A DNA stretch of 64,000 nucleotides from Tetraselmis striata (taxonomy: Eukaryota; Chlorophyta; Chlorodendrophyceae; Chlorodendrales; Chlorodendraceae), in contig VCJN01003051.1 in the NCBI GenBank assembly GCA_006384855.1, positions 1-64,000 on the forward strand. Reading direction: 5' to 3'. The notes beneath the pieces were generated by a model. That model worked only from the letters and a program-made list of their open reading frames with translations, made no database searches and was not told the origin of the DNA. Both the position numbers and the translations under genes were made by a program. Shown here piece by piece: positions 54,783 to 64,000 of the stretch. Numbering within the stretch: the stretch's first letter is position 1; the number at the start of each line of letters is the position of its first letter.

Positions 54783-55797
54783 CCCCGCTTTTCGGATGCG
54801 GTCAATGACCGCGCGCGGCGGCAGTGTAAACGCCGCCGCTACCTGCAGTGTCACCCCACTGCCCATGTCACACGGCCCTGCTCCGATGGCGCTTTGCGGG
54901 CGCCGCTTGTGCCTGCGGGAACAGGCGGGAGCATTTCTCACTCCGGCGCCGCCAGCCTGCTGCCACATCTGCCGGACTGCCTTGTTCATTCGTACGAGTA
55001 CACAGCATCCATATCTGTACTTGAGGATGCGCGGGAATCGATCTTACAAATTGTCACTTGCTGGCCAGCAGTAAAGTATGGCGGCCCGCTGAGTATCGGC
55101 CAATCACTACTGCGCGCTGCCGTGCGTCGGTAGCAGACACCCTGGCGGGCATCATAGTTGGCTCTTCATGCTGCAATGAGGACGCGCGGCATCAGCGAAA
55201 AATGAAATGGCAGGCGCTGATTCTGCGGCTGTGCGTGATGTGCGCATTTGGTTGCGGTCGCACCGGTGACATTCTAATATTAGACTGCATCGCATTCGTC
55301 AGCCTGCAGCAGCCTAAAGGTGGCGATAGATGCATCTTGCTGTTGGGATTAAACACAGCGTACGTACTCGGCATACGGGCGTACCTTTCATACTTACAAA
55401 CCCACGGATCCGAAATGCCTGCGAAGAGCCCTGGCAATATGGGATACTTGATATGGTGATCGATACTGTACACGGCGTATTTGAACGTGTCTCTACCCAC
55501 AACTCTTTTGGTCGGCGGATCATTTTTCTACTTTCCGAACATTCACGTATAACACACTATTGTACGACAGATGTGGATCAATTTGAAATTGTACGCCTTT
55601 CTGCCCGGTACGTATGCTGTGCTGAATGGCGTTGTTCACTTTGAGCCGTGGCTGTGCACAATTTTCCTCTTGCGCAAGCAACACCAATGTGATGAGTGCA
55701 CCGAAAACACCCCAGCAATACTTCTTGCAATCGCAATTCTATTTGGGGGGGGAGGAGCGCTGACTGCTATTTGCCCACATGCGAGAATGTTGACACC

Positions 55798-55955
55798 CTG
55801 CATCTGTAAATGGCGGTGAAGGCAGGGCAGGCGAGGGTCGCGTGGTACTGTAGTTGGCGCAGACGCACGATCAATTATGTGTCTGCGACAACTACAATAC
55901 CACATTTCCCGGGCAACACTCACACGCCCTGCCTTCACAGCCATTCACAGGGGCA
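55798..55955. repeat. Foldback (MITE-like) inverted repeat
   Basis: Arms of about 65-70 bp. The left arm, CTGTAAATGGCGGTGAAGGC onward, pairs with the right arm, whose reverse complement reads CTGTGAATGGCTGTGAAGGC. Pairing continues through GTGGTACTGTAGTTG(G)CGCAGAC against GTGGTATTGTAGTTGTCGCAGAC. The loop is about 12 nt around GCACGATCAATTATGT. No coding capacity and no second copy seen in the window. Confidence 0.75.
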
Positions 55956-56512
55956 GGATGCCACACCCAATGTCGAAGCGAGTCCACAACAGACCCACCA
56001 GTGCTGTGTGGTATGTGGACAGTACCAAATGAAGTGACCAGGCTCGCTGCCATAAGTCTTGCTCGAAATCTTGTGTGTCTGCTTGAGCATGTAAAACTTG
56101 GCTTGAAACTGGTTATGACGCTGAAACCACTGGAAATAGCGCGGGGCCGGATTTTTTAGCCCATAGACTATGCAGCAGGATACCACGCCCTCGCCACCTC
56201 CGGACCCGGGGTTGATTATCCCAGTGCGGCGCGTGCACAAATCGCTGATTATTCGTCCCCATGCGAAACGCGGACTGGTGAAACGCACCCCCTGCCTGCC
56301 GCACCGATGCAATGCGAATGCAGGTTGTGATCTGTGCGGGTGCTCTGAGGACTGAGCAAGGCACGAGGCAGTGTGAGGCAGAGGGCAGAGGGGGCGCGTT
56401 GCCGCACACTGATTGGGCAGGCCTGGCGCGTGAAGGAAGACTGCTAGCTTTACATGAATATCATGACTTGCCCCCGACCAGTCGGAGAAAATAGAGGCCT
56501 ATATATTCTATT

Positions 56513-56538
56513 GGGGGGGGGGGGGGGGGGGGGGGGGG
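56513..56538. repeat. G26 homopolymer
   Basis: 26 G, downstream of the aminotransferase stop codon. Confidence 0.95.
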
Positions 56539-56702
56539 TTAGAGGGGTAGTGGTGCCGTGAAAGTAGGAGTTGACACCGAATAGGACAGGCGTGGGCTGA
56601 GGAGGCCTCTGCCGCGGTCTTGAGCTGGCTGGGGGGGAGTCATGTGCGTTTATTGGGTAGTGCTAAGTGTACAGGGCCGTTGGTCGGTACGAGCCTGGGG
56701 GT

Positions 56703-58313
56703 TTAGGACGCAGCGGCGGCATTGTGCGCCTGCTCCACGATGTCGCAGATGTCCACGAAGTCCTCTTCCGTGAACATGAGCGGCAGGCGGATGTCAATGG
56801 CGTACTGCAGGATCTTGTCCGTCTTGTCCACGTTGTCCGTGCAGGGCGCAAAGTCCCAGTTGCGGAAGTACCGGGCGTTGCTGATGGCGCCAAAAACCTC
56901 GACCGGGAGCTTGCGCTCCGAGGTCTCCTTCACGAAGACGTCCAGCTGGGCGGGCGTGAAGTCGGTGAGGTGGAACTGAATAGAGTCAGCGACAATGCCG
57001 ACCTCGGGCAGCTGTGTGGGCACATAGCAGTGCTCCAGGCTGTTGAGCCGCATCTCGACGTACTCGTAGCGGCGGTTGTAGACGGCGATCCGCTCGTCTA
57101 GGGTGGCGATCTGGGGGCGGAGCATGGCGGCGGACACAGCATGCATGCGCAGGGAGTAGTTGGGGGTGGACTTCTTCACGGCCTCGAACACCTCGTCCGC
57201 GGGGCGCATGAGGTGCTTGGTGTACAGCTTCTCGTAGCTGCCAGCGTAGCAGATGGCCTTGGCGGCCATGACGTCGTCATTGGTCAGCAAAAAGCCGCCC
57301 TCGCCGCTGTTGAGCATTTTGTAGCTCTGGCTGCTGATGCAGGCGACCACGCCGTGATGTCCGGTGTGCTGGCCCTTCCATGTGACGCCCAGGCTGTGGG
57401 CGCAGTCCTCAATCAGGACGATGCCCATCTCGTCGCACATCTCCTTGATCTGGTCCATCTCCGCGACCTTGCCGCGCATGTGGCTCACGACGCAGAACTT
57501 GGCGCCGGAGTCGATGGCCTTGCGGCGAAGATCCTCAACATCGATCACGAAGTTGTCCTCGCAGTCGACGTACACGGGGACGCCGCCCGCGTGCTCAATG
57601 GCGGAAGGAACGGCCTGGAAAGTGAACGCGTTGGACAGCACCTTGTCGCCATACTGCAGCCCGGCGACCTTCATGGCCATGAAGATGGCGCTGCCGCAGG
57701 AGTTGACGGCCACGCAGTACTTGTGGCCGGTGTACTCACACAGGTCCTTCTCGACTGCAGACACCTCACACGTCTCGGCGCAGTCCGCGTTGTAACGGTA
57801 CAGCCGGCCGGTCTCCATAATCTCGGTGGCGCGGATGCGGCCCTCCTCCGGAATCGGGTCGGGCGTCTTGATGTTCTTCATCAGGACAGTTTTGCCGTCG
57901 GCGACGCTGGCCTGTGAACATCGGGAGGAACAGTTCGTTAGACCGAGCGCGGGCAGGCGTTGACAGGGCGAGGAGTCGGTGGTGCTGGTGGTCCTTGGGG
58001 CGAGGTAAACAAGGCGGCCAGTTGGTCGACACAGTCGTCGGGGGCAGCAGCAGGGAAACACACTCAAGGAGAAACGGGCATGTCTATGTGGTTGGAATCC
58101 TGACCAGAGGGTGGAGCGACCCACCTTCTCGGCGGCAATGTCCATGCTGACGGCCTTGCTCGGGCTTGGGGAGGAGCTACGGGGCTGCTTGCCGCGGAAG
58201 ACGGCGCTGCAGCGGAGGGGCAGGCCGCGCGGCACGGAGGTCGAGACCGCGGCGGAGCGGCGATCCGACGCACGACGCAGAGCGCCGGTGGCGTTAGGCT
58301 TGGCAGCAATCAT
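56703..58313 (-). CDS. DegT/DnrJ/EryC1/StrS-family PLP aminotransferase, probably plastid-targeted
   Basis: Fold-type I PLP enzyme of the sugar-aminotransferase family, which makes amino-sugars on nucleotide-sugar scaffolds. Seen: NSCGSAIFMAMKV (phosphate-binding glycine region), NAFTFQAVPSAIEHAGGVPV, the cofactor Asp in LIEDCAHSLG, and the catalytic lysine in SSQSYKMLNSGEGG (codon 57318-57320). Two exons: 58313-58125 and 57911-56703. The 213-nt intron has GT-AG ends (donor GTGGGT, acceptor TTCACAG), is a multiple of three and has no stop, so the whole 536-codon stretch is open; spliced, 465 aa. The first about 60 residues are Arg/Ser/Ala-rich with few acids, like a plastid transit peptide; the mature enzyme starts near the VADGKTVLMKN region. 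The substrate cannot be told. It converges on WRAP73. Confidence 0.88.
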   Translation of the reverse strand: MIAAKPNATGALRRASDRRSAAVSTSVPRGLPLRCSAVFRGKQPRSSSPSPSKAVSMDIAAEKVGRSTLWSGFQPHRHARFSLSVFPCCCPRRLCRPTGRLVYLAPRTTSTTDSSPCQRLPALGLTNCSSRCSQASVADGKTVLMKNIKTPDPIPEEGRIRATEIMETGRLYRYNADCAETCEVSAVEKDLCEYTGHKYCVAVNSCGSAIFMAMKVAGLQYGDKVLSNAFTFQAVPSAIEHAGGVPVYVDCEDNFVIDVEDLRRKAIDSGAKFCVVSHMRGKVAEMDQIKEMCDEMGIVLIEDCAHSLGVTWKGQHTGHHGVVACISSQSYKMLNSGEGGFLLTNDDVMAAKAICYAGSYEKLYTKHLMRPADEVFEAVKKSTPNYSLRMHAVSAAMLRPQIATLDERIAVYNRRYEYVEMRLNSLEHCYVPTQLPEVGIVADSIQFHLTDFTPAQLDVFVKETSERKLPVEVFGAISNARYFRNWDFAPCTDNVDKTDKILQYAIDIRLPLMFTEEDFVDICDIVEQAHNAAAAS

Positions 58314-60262
58314 TGTAAGAGGCGAGGTGGGGATGAGGCACTGGGACAGAGGGGGTGGAACGTCGCTAAACGGAATAGCAGTAAGGGACGTGATGGTCGG
58401 CGCTATATTGACGATCCGTCACACCATCTGCCAAGGGGCACCGCAGCTGCCTGCTGTGCGATTTCAAGCGTGGCGCGAAGGGACGCTATCCAGAATATCC
58501 CCGTAAAACCGCGGCCGCCGTGGACCCGGGATGTGGTATGTTTACGGCTGCCATGTGCCCTGCTGCTGAGCCTGCCGAATTTTCCGGTTCTCTTGTGGTG
58601 ATTCAAAATCGCGAGGTACCGTTCCGTTTAAGAACTCCGCTGATGTATCACAGTATATTAAGCATGGTTTCGCAAGAACCAGTATGTAAGAACTTGTCAT
58701 TGTGGATTACCCTGTATATTACCGTCATTACAGTTAACTACGATTCGTGCCTCATTCTTAAATGATTGATCTCCTCGGAACAAATAATTCTTCGTTCTTT
58801 GACTGGAAGTACGAACCCCGCGAATTCGCATTGAACTTTGAAGTAGTTTAGCACATGTTTAACAGAATAAATTGGGTTTTAAAACTTTAGCACGCCATTA
58901 TGCAATATCCTCACGAGTATCTTACTCCTGATGGTACCAGTATCATTACTGCATCGGGCCTCCACCACTGGCGGACAGCAAAGAAGTTCTGTGTATGGTC
59001 GCTCTAATACGGGGATTCGGGGAACGTCAGCCTTGCGCGGACAATATTAATATTAAGTAATTCGCACATCGTCATGAACGAATTAATGATAATAATCAAA
59101 CAAAATCAAGGTGCCACGCGAATGTACTGTAAGAGTACACACGGCGGTATGGGTACATATTAAGATATTTGCTCCGCGCGCGGCTGTGTATAGTACCCGT
59201 ACATGTACGTACCGTCACCAGTGTATTACGGCTTTACCGCCGTTGCGCCGATTTCGTGATGACGTTGCGGTGGGGCCCGTACCTAGGTACGAGCTGTGGT
59301 CAGGAATATGTATGTAGTATATACACGGGCGTATGTAGATTCAGCATCTGCTTAAAACCATTAATAATTGAAGTACCGCCACCCCTGCAATTTCCCGCCC
59401 GCGCCCCCGTGTTTAATCCTTATACTGGTACGGTGGCGATATTTATTATATTATTATCTCCGGCCCGAAATTGCTGGGACATTTTCATCAAGATACAGCT
59501 GGCCAGCCACGTGATGCGATCGCTTCGTACGACTTAAAGGATAAAGTACTACTGCATCCGAAACGTGACAATGGAATGAATTGTCATCCTTGTGGTACCC
59601 GTACGTTACCGCCACCGCCGCAGCGCGCGAGTAGCCAGATGAGACGTCGACTCGCGGACAGCAAGAGGGCCATGTCTATGCTGGCCTGCAGGGCTGCTAA
59701 TATCGTCATTATTTCGGTATATATCCGTTAATACAACGATAGCACCATCCCAGCGTCAGCATCACATGACAGCACCTGTAGTAGGGGACGACCGACGCTA
59801 AAGCCCATATCTACTCGAATATAATAGGGGACCAGAAAGCGATGAAAAGTACCGCAGTGCGCGTACCAGTACTCCAGTAGCCCAGCGCGCAGCGCATGGT
59901 TCCCCAAAGCAGCGCCACTACCCAGGATCGGGCCACACGCAGCCAAGCCCCTCCACCTACGGCCGAGTGTAGAGCCGTGCGCTTTGCTATGGCACGCAAT
60001 ATGCTCGGAGGGGAAGGTTCGAAGACTAGATGGGAGCCGGTGGGGCGGGGCATCGCCACACTCAAGATATAGTGCCTCACCACCCAAGTGGGTGCCTGTA
60101 GTGAGCTCCCCAGGGAGGGGTGAGCTAAGAGGTTGGGTCGTTCCTAGCTATGTGAGATCGTATGATATGGAGCTGCTAGTATGGGAGTGAGCTCCGCGGC
60201 TCGGGGGTTGGTGAAACGGCATGCCGCGCTCGACTGCCCTTGTTTGTGTAGTATACCATATT
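58314..60262. other. Intergenic region, no confident gene
   Basis: 58314-58500 should hold the aminotransferase promoter. The remainder is AT-richer (58600-59120), then GC-mixed, with no recognisable coding sequence or RNA gene. A gene may hide in 59800-60200, but no domain was seen. Confidence 0.45.
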
Positions 60263-60451
60263 ATCTAAACTAGTTTATGGGGTTTGTTTCCTCCCTTGAC
60301 CTAACCGCTTTTCGGCTACAAGTGTTGCTTAGTGGTACGGGAAATAGGCACCTGTCGTTGCGCCCTTTTTGGGTGCAGCACGAGTAGACATAAAAGCAGC
60401 CATAACAGCCGAGCCTGCCATCTTCCAGTTTTCGCTGCGTTACACGCGGCG
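60263..60451 (+). repeat. Split direct repeat A1
   Basis: Aligns to 63201-63389 with a few small differences (for example TTTGTTTCCTCCC against TTTCCTCCC, and AGCACGAGTAGAC against AGCACGAGCGAGTAGAC). Confidence 0.9.
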
Positions 60452-60564
60452 ATGTTAAAACTGTCTCGTAACCTGTTGCGAGCGAGGTCACCCCGAGTTG
60501 TTCAAGACCACACCCGGCTCACCACCCGAGTGTGACATTCTCATCCGTACGTCCGCGCGTTACC

Positions 60565-61465
60565 ATGCCAGAGGGAGAAGAACCCGTCGTTGAACCGACG
60601 CTCGAATCGCTTCAAGCAGACGTGAAGGCTCGGTCTACCTTGATGCGCGAGCTTGCAACAACGTTGGCCCAATTGACGGCTCGTGACCGTGTTGTTGATG
60701 GAAACGGGGCACATGGCTCCGCTTCCGGGCAGCGCATCGCGGGACAGCCGACAGGTAGCGGGGGAGCCGCAGAGCGCCCCGACTTGCTAGAGCTAGCCCG
60801 ACTCGCTAGAGCGGCCGTGTCGGAGCAAAATCCGTGAGTGACGAGGATGACTACCTCGCGGTGCCAGAGCTACTGCAGCGATCGAGCGGAGTCCGGTTAC
60901 GAGGCCGTTCGACCGGTCACCCGAGCGCCTGGACTCTTTCCCTTGAGCCCCGACCTAACGAACGAGTACCTGAAGCAAGTTGACCGGCGTCTGCCGGCCC
61001 AGGAGGAGTATTTTGGAATGTCATGTTTCGGCGCGCGCCCACATGGGCGCACTTCTCGTAGCTCTCGACGAGCTGCTGCCCTACGTCCCTGCTGCCAATC
61101 AGGACTTCACCCCCTATCTCGCGCGAGCTCGGAACCACGCCGAAGCCATCGAAACGGCGTTTCGCTTTCGTTTGGCCTTCCTACGGAGGCTTAATGAGGT
61201 CAAGCGTGTGCACGGTGACCAAGTAGGTGTTCTGGACGTGCTGCGAGCCCAGTATTTTCAGCCTGCTTCTGAGCATTTGGGTTCTGCGATTTTTGGGGAC
61301 CTCATGAGGGACTACGAGCGTCGCGGCTTCCAGGCGACCGTGGCCAGCAGCGCAAAAGCAACCGCTAGTGCTCGGGTAGCGGCAGCGGCTGCAAGGCGCG
61401 GGCGTGGACGTGGACGTGGACGTGGTGGTGGACGCCGGCGTGGCGGCAAAGGTGAGCAAGAGTGA
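60565..61465 (+). pseudogene. gag-like gene of the YR element, frame-broken
   Basis: The ATG at 60565 starts MPEGEEPVVEPTLESLQADV, an acidic helical head, and breaks at about 60830. Sense continues in other frames: SDEDDYLAVPELLQR, then SPDLTNEYLKQVDRRLPAQE. From about 61040 one frame reads ALLVALDELLPYVPAANQDF through YFQPASEHLGSAIFGDLM to a basic [10 protein letters not shown] tail ending at 61465. It looks like a nucleic-acid-binding capsid-type protein. At least two or three frame breaks, so not functional as read. Confidence 0.5.
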
Positions 61466-62022
61466 CGGTGTGGGGCGCCTTTCGTCGGAGCTGCTAGACC
61501 TTTGCGAGGCCACCTTTCGGCGACCCTTGCAAAGAGCGCCATGGCACCTCAACGACGGGATGAGCGCCATGTGTCAGGACCTGACCCCCCCCCCCCCCCC
61601 ACCTTACAGATTTCATTTAGACCTTCCTCGGTGCGGCGCTTCTTGCAGCTATAGCCGAGTGCGGCCCAACCAACCGCTTCCCGTACCATTTCATCACTGC
61701 GTCCGTCGGTTGTCACACTGCGGGTTACAACTGGTTCGCAACGACCCAGCTTCGCGCGTGTACGTTACGCGCGCGTCAGGCGCTACGAGCGCGAAGGGCG
61801 CGCGGGGCGGCCCTCTTACCTGAACCTAGCCCCGCAAACCCGTACTGGTGCTGCTGCAAACCCGTCCAGCGACTACCGGCCAACCGCCGGGAACCTAACC
61901 GATGTTGTCGAGTACTTTACTAGCAGTAGCCGCCCCCTGTCACTCTGTCGGCAAAGCGCCGCACTAACGTAAATGACGAGCCCAAAGTTGTCGGCCCTTG
62001 GGCGGCTTCACCGCGGTCTCGG
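61466..62022 (+). other. Interior of the YR element, no RT recognised
   Basis: Contains C16 followed by ACCTTACAG (61585-61609), which resembles an intron 3' end, then open but overlapping frames with no recognisable reverse transcriptase, RNase H or methyltransferase motif. Confidence 0.45.
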
Positions 62023-63200
62023 TTGCAGGATGCTTTCGGCTCAGACGAGTTAGGACAGCGGACGCTCGACTTGCTCTCCAGCTCCCTCACCGCTCAGACA
62101 CTCAAGAGTTACGCCGGCAGACTCTCCCAGTTCGCGGAGTTCTGCCACGACTCTGAGAACATCAGCCCGCTTGAGGCGACCACTGCTACCATACATGGGA
62201 TGTCGTCCGGTACGTTGCCTAGATTGGTGAGCGGGGGCACATTGGGGCTAAGTCGTTGCAGCCCTACCTGTCTGCAATCAACACGTTCTTCGAGCTAGAC
62301 AACCTCGACCCAATCGCCAAGGACAGCATGCACCTTATTGTAGCTCGGCGTGGGCTGGTGCTACGGCAGCGCCGCCTAGACGCTGCCCCTTTACGAGTTC
62401 CTGTGCATGCTGATGTAGTTTACAGCTTCGTCAAGCGAGCCAAGTTGATTGTGTCTGCTCCCACCACATAGTACCAGTACCACTTCCGAGCCCTCGTGGC
62501 CTCGGTTGACATTTTCATATTTTTTGCCATGGGACTTACTAGCGTGTCCTGCCGAGTGCGGGGTGTGCATGTCGACGATCACAACATTACGCTGCATGTG
62601 TACCGCGAGAAAAGTCGCGCTGGTCGACGCGGTCCCGACGACGTGCGCGTTCTGCTCCTTCCAGTGTCAGAACACCCCCGCGTTGCACGCTTCTTGCATC
62701 ACTTCATCGACCACGTACAGTCTGTCCCCCTGGTTCCTGTTGCGTTGGCTGAAACAAACTTCTCGGCGGTCACCCCAAGCGAGCAGTCAAAAGCTTGGAC
62801 CGCCGCTACAATGTCGGACTGGCTCTCTGCGGCCGTTCGTCTTGTCGATGCTGCCCCTCCCGCCGGCACTTCCTGGACGTCACACAACCTTCGCAAAGGA
62901 GCAGCGTCTGCCGCTAACGCCATCGGAGCTCCATTGTCCCACATTCGGTACCAAGGCGGCTGGGCCACTAACTCGACGTCGCTCAGGACTACATCGACCC
63001 CAACGTTCTTCCTTCACCTGGCGCATGGTTCTTCTTTGGCCACATCGCCCCGCTACGCTTCTTCCAAGTCCAACAGGACTCCGCAGCGGTGGCCTTCCCG
63101 GTGCCTCCTTCATGACATGGCGCTACCCCGCCCTTCTCCGTCAATCCACCGCTCTCTCCGTTCGCTCATGACTGGCAAAACCAGACTCAATTTTGAAATG
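62023..63200 (+). pseudogene. Tyrosine recombinase of the YR element, inactivated
   Basis: The N-terminal core-binding part reads SLTAQTLKSYAGRLSQFAEF (to about 62180). It then shifts frame to IGAKSLQPYLSAINTFFEL and continues to FVKRAKLIV. The catalytic part reads FFAMGLTSVSCRVRGVHVDD, later SHNLRKGAASAANA (the HxxR box) and IRYQGGW. The tyrosine box (QDYIDPNVLP) is only in another frame after about 62980. In-frame TAG stops sit at about 62222 and 62469. So R, HxxR, W and Y signatures are all present but separated by two frame shifts and two stops. Confidence 0.72.
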
Positions 63201-63389
63201 ATCTAAACTAGTTTATGGGGTTTCCTCCCTTGACCTAACCGCTTTTCGGCTACAAGTGCTGCTCAGTGGTACGGGAACTAGGCACCTGTCGTTGCGCCCC
63301 TTTTGGTTGCAGCACGAGCGAGTAGACATAAAAGCAGCAATAACAGCTGAGCCTGCCATCTTCCAGTTTTCGCTGCGTTACACGCAGCG
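63201..63389 (+). repeat. Split direct repeat A2
   Basis: Second copy of A1, flanked by B1 (63173-63198) and B2 (63483-63508), which share TGGCAAAACCA.ACTCAA..TTGAAA. Confidence 0.9.
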
Positions 63390-63510
63390 CCCTCCCTGAC
63401 TCCGTTTTCCCTCCACGCTTTTCGCTTTACCTTCCTGCCAATTTCGGCTCTTGACAGTGTAAAACAGCCTGCGTGACCTTTTTGGCAAAACCACACTCAA
63501 CCTTGAAACT

Positions 63511-64000
63511 TCCGTGTGATGCTTAGGATTACTAGCGCGACATCGATATACTAGCGCAATATACATCGTCGTCATCGCGTCGAGTGCTAACAATAAAAGC
63601 AACCTACATTAATATAATCCTTACTCGTTGACATGGCCCAGAACCGTCCGTAAATATCATAAAAATGAAACCAGAGCGACCAATTGACCTGCTGCGCGGC
63701 CCGTCTTATTGCGGCCGCACAGCATCACAGTAGTTAACGGTTAACTCGTTGATGGAGTACAATAACGCTTTTAAAAATATGTAGAGGACCTTTCTGATTG
63801 CCTTTTATTTTGGTGATTTCCGATATCGCCTTCTGCTGCTAGCTCATGTAATTATAAAAAATATGTGGGGCGGGCGTGATTTCTGTCCTGTAAGGATTAA
63901 AGCAAGGTACCTTTCCGTCGCCGGCTCGCCGCACCGCCATCATCAGGTAGCGACTATGTGCGCGCCCCCTACTCCACAACTACGCCCACTTCGGCTCTTT
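63511..64000. other. Intergenic end of window
   Basis: No gene. Contains the dispersed repeat 63781-63852. Confidence 0.5.
63781..63852 (+). repeat. 73-bp dispersed repeat, copy 2
   Basis: Apparently identical to 1979-2050 over its whole length; a diverged inverted copy is at 24965-25030. Confidence 0.85.

Larger units (their letters stand above)
54783..56702. other. Intergenic region between convergent genes
   Basis: No gene recognised. It contains a foldback element (55798-55955) and a G26 run at 56513-56538. Open frames here (for example 55058-55459) have no recognisable features. Confidence 0.5.
60263..63510 (+). mobile_element. Tyrosine-recombinase retroelement with split direct repeats (PAT/Kangaroo-like), decayed
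   Basis: Direct repeats of about 190 bp (A1 60263-60451, A2 63201-63389) start ATCTAAACTAGTTTATGGGG and end near GCGTTACACGC. A second short repeat, TGGCAAAACCANACTCAA, lies just before A2 (B1, 63173-63198) and again after it (B2, 63483-63508). The order A1-genes-B1-A2-B2 is the split-direct-repeat plan of PAT/Ngaro-type YR retroelements, known from Volvox (Kangaroo). Between the repeats are a gag-like gene and a tyrosine recombinase, both broken. No reverse transcriptase was recognised in the 560 bases between them, so this is an internally deleted or non-autonomous copy. Confidence 0.7.

Noticed and set aside
57141-57917. 258-codon plus-strand open frame
   Set aside because: Antisense shadow of the aminotransferase gene; no motif of its own.

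Overview
The window is nuclear DNA from a eukaryote, most likely a green alga (Chlorophyta). Three things point there: GC-rich exons split by many short GT-AG introns; a plastid-type Obg GTPase and a secreted protein with Ser-(Pro)n cell-wall-glycoprotein tracts; and transposable elements of types well known in algae (a chromodomain Ty3/gypsy element and a tyrosine-recombinase element with PAT/Kangaroo-like split repeats). No bacterial operon logic, ribosome binding sites or CRISPR array is present. The species cannot be named from this sequence.

Layout. 1-2.5 kb: repeats and unassigned sequence. 2.5-5 kb: two convergent genes, a SWSAP1-like recombination ATPase (+) and an Acl4-like TPR chaperone of ribosomal protein L4 (-). 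6.3-9.1 kb: SINE-like repeat, a degenerate tRNA and a 2.3-kb element whose terminal inverted repeats are built from CCATGTNNACATGG palindromes. 10 kb: a small three-exon gene of unknown function. 16.0-23.6 kb: a complete, very young Ty3/gypsy element with seemingly identical LTRs and a 5-bp target duplication. 25.4-36.9 kb: one large gene (+) for a secreted, proline-rich, REJ-GAIN/GPS multi-pass membrane protein, the most striking gene here. 37-42.3 kb: two inverted, diverged copies of an unclassified LTR-type element. 42.5-49.4 kb: plastid Obg (-), at least 12 exons. 50.9-54.8 kb: WRAP73/WDR8 (+). 56.7-58.3 kb: DegT/DnrJ/EryC1 aminotransferase (-) with a probable plastid transit peptide. 60.3-63.5 kb: decayed tyrosine-recombinase retroelement.

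The host genes do different jobs (homologous recombination, ribosome assembly, surface adhesion or signalling, plastid ribosome biogenesis, centrosome/basal body, amino-sugar metabolism), and nothing suggests a gene cluster. Two genome-wide habits stand out. Long poly-C/poly-G tracts (17 runs of 16-28 nt) lie in introns and intergenic DNA, almost always C-rich on the sense strand. Several conserved genes also show single-base frame breaks, which may be assembly indels rather than real decay. Exon boundaries were read by eye from splice motifs, phase continuity and protein-family similarity.
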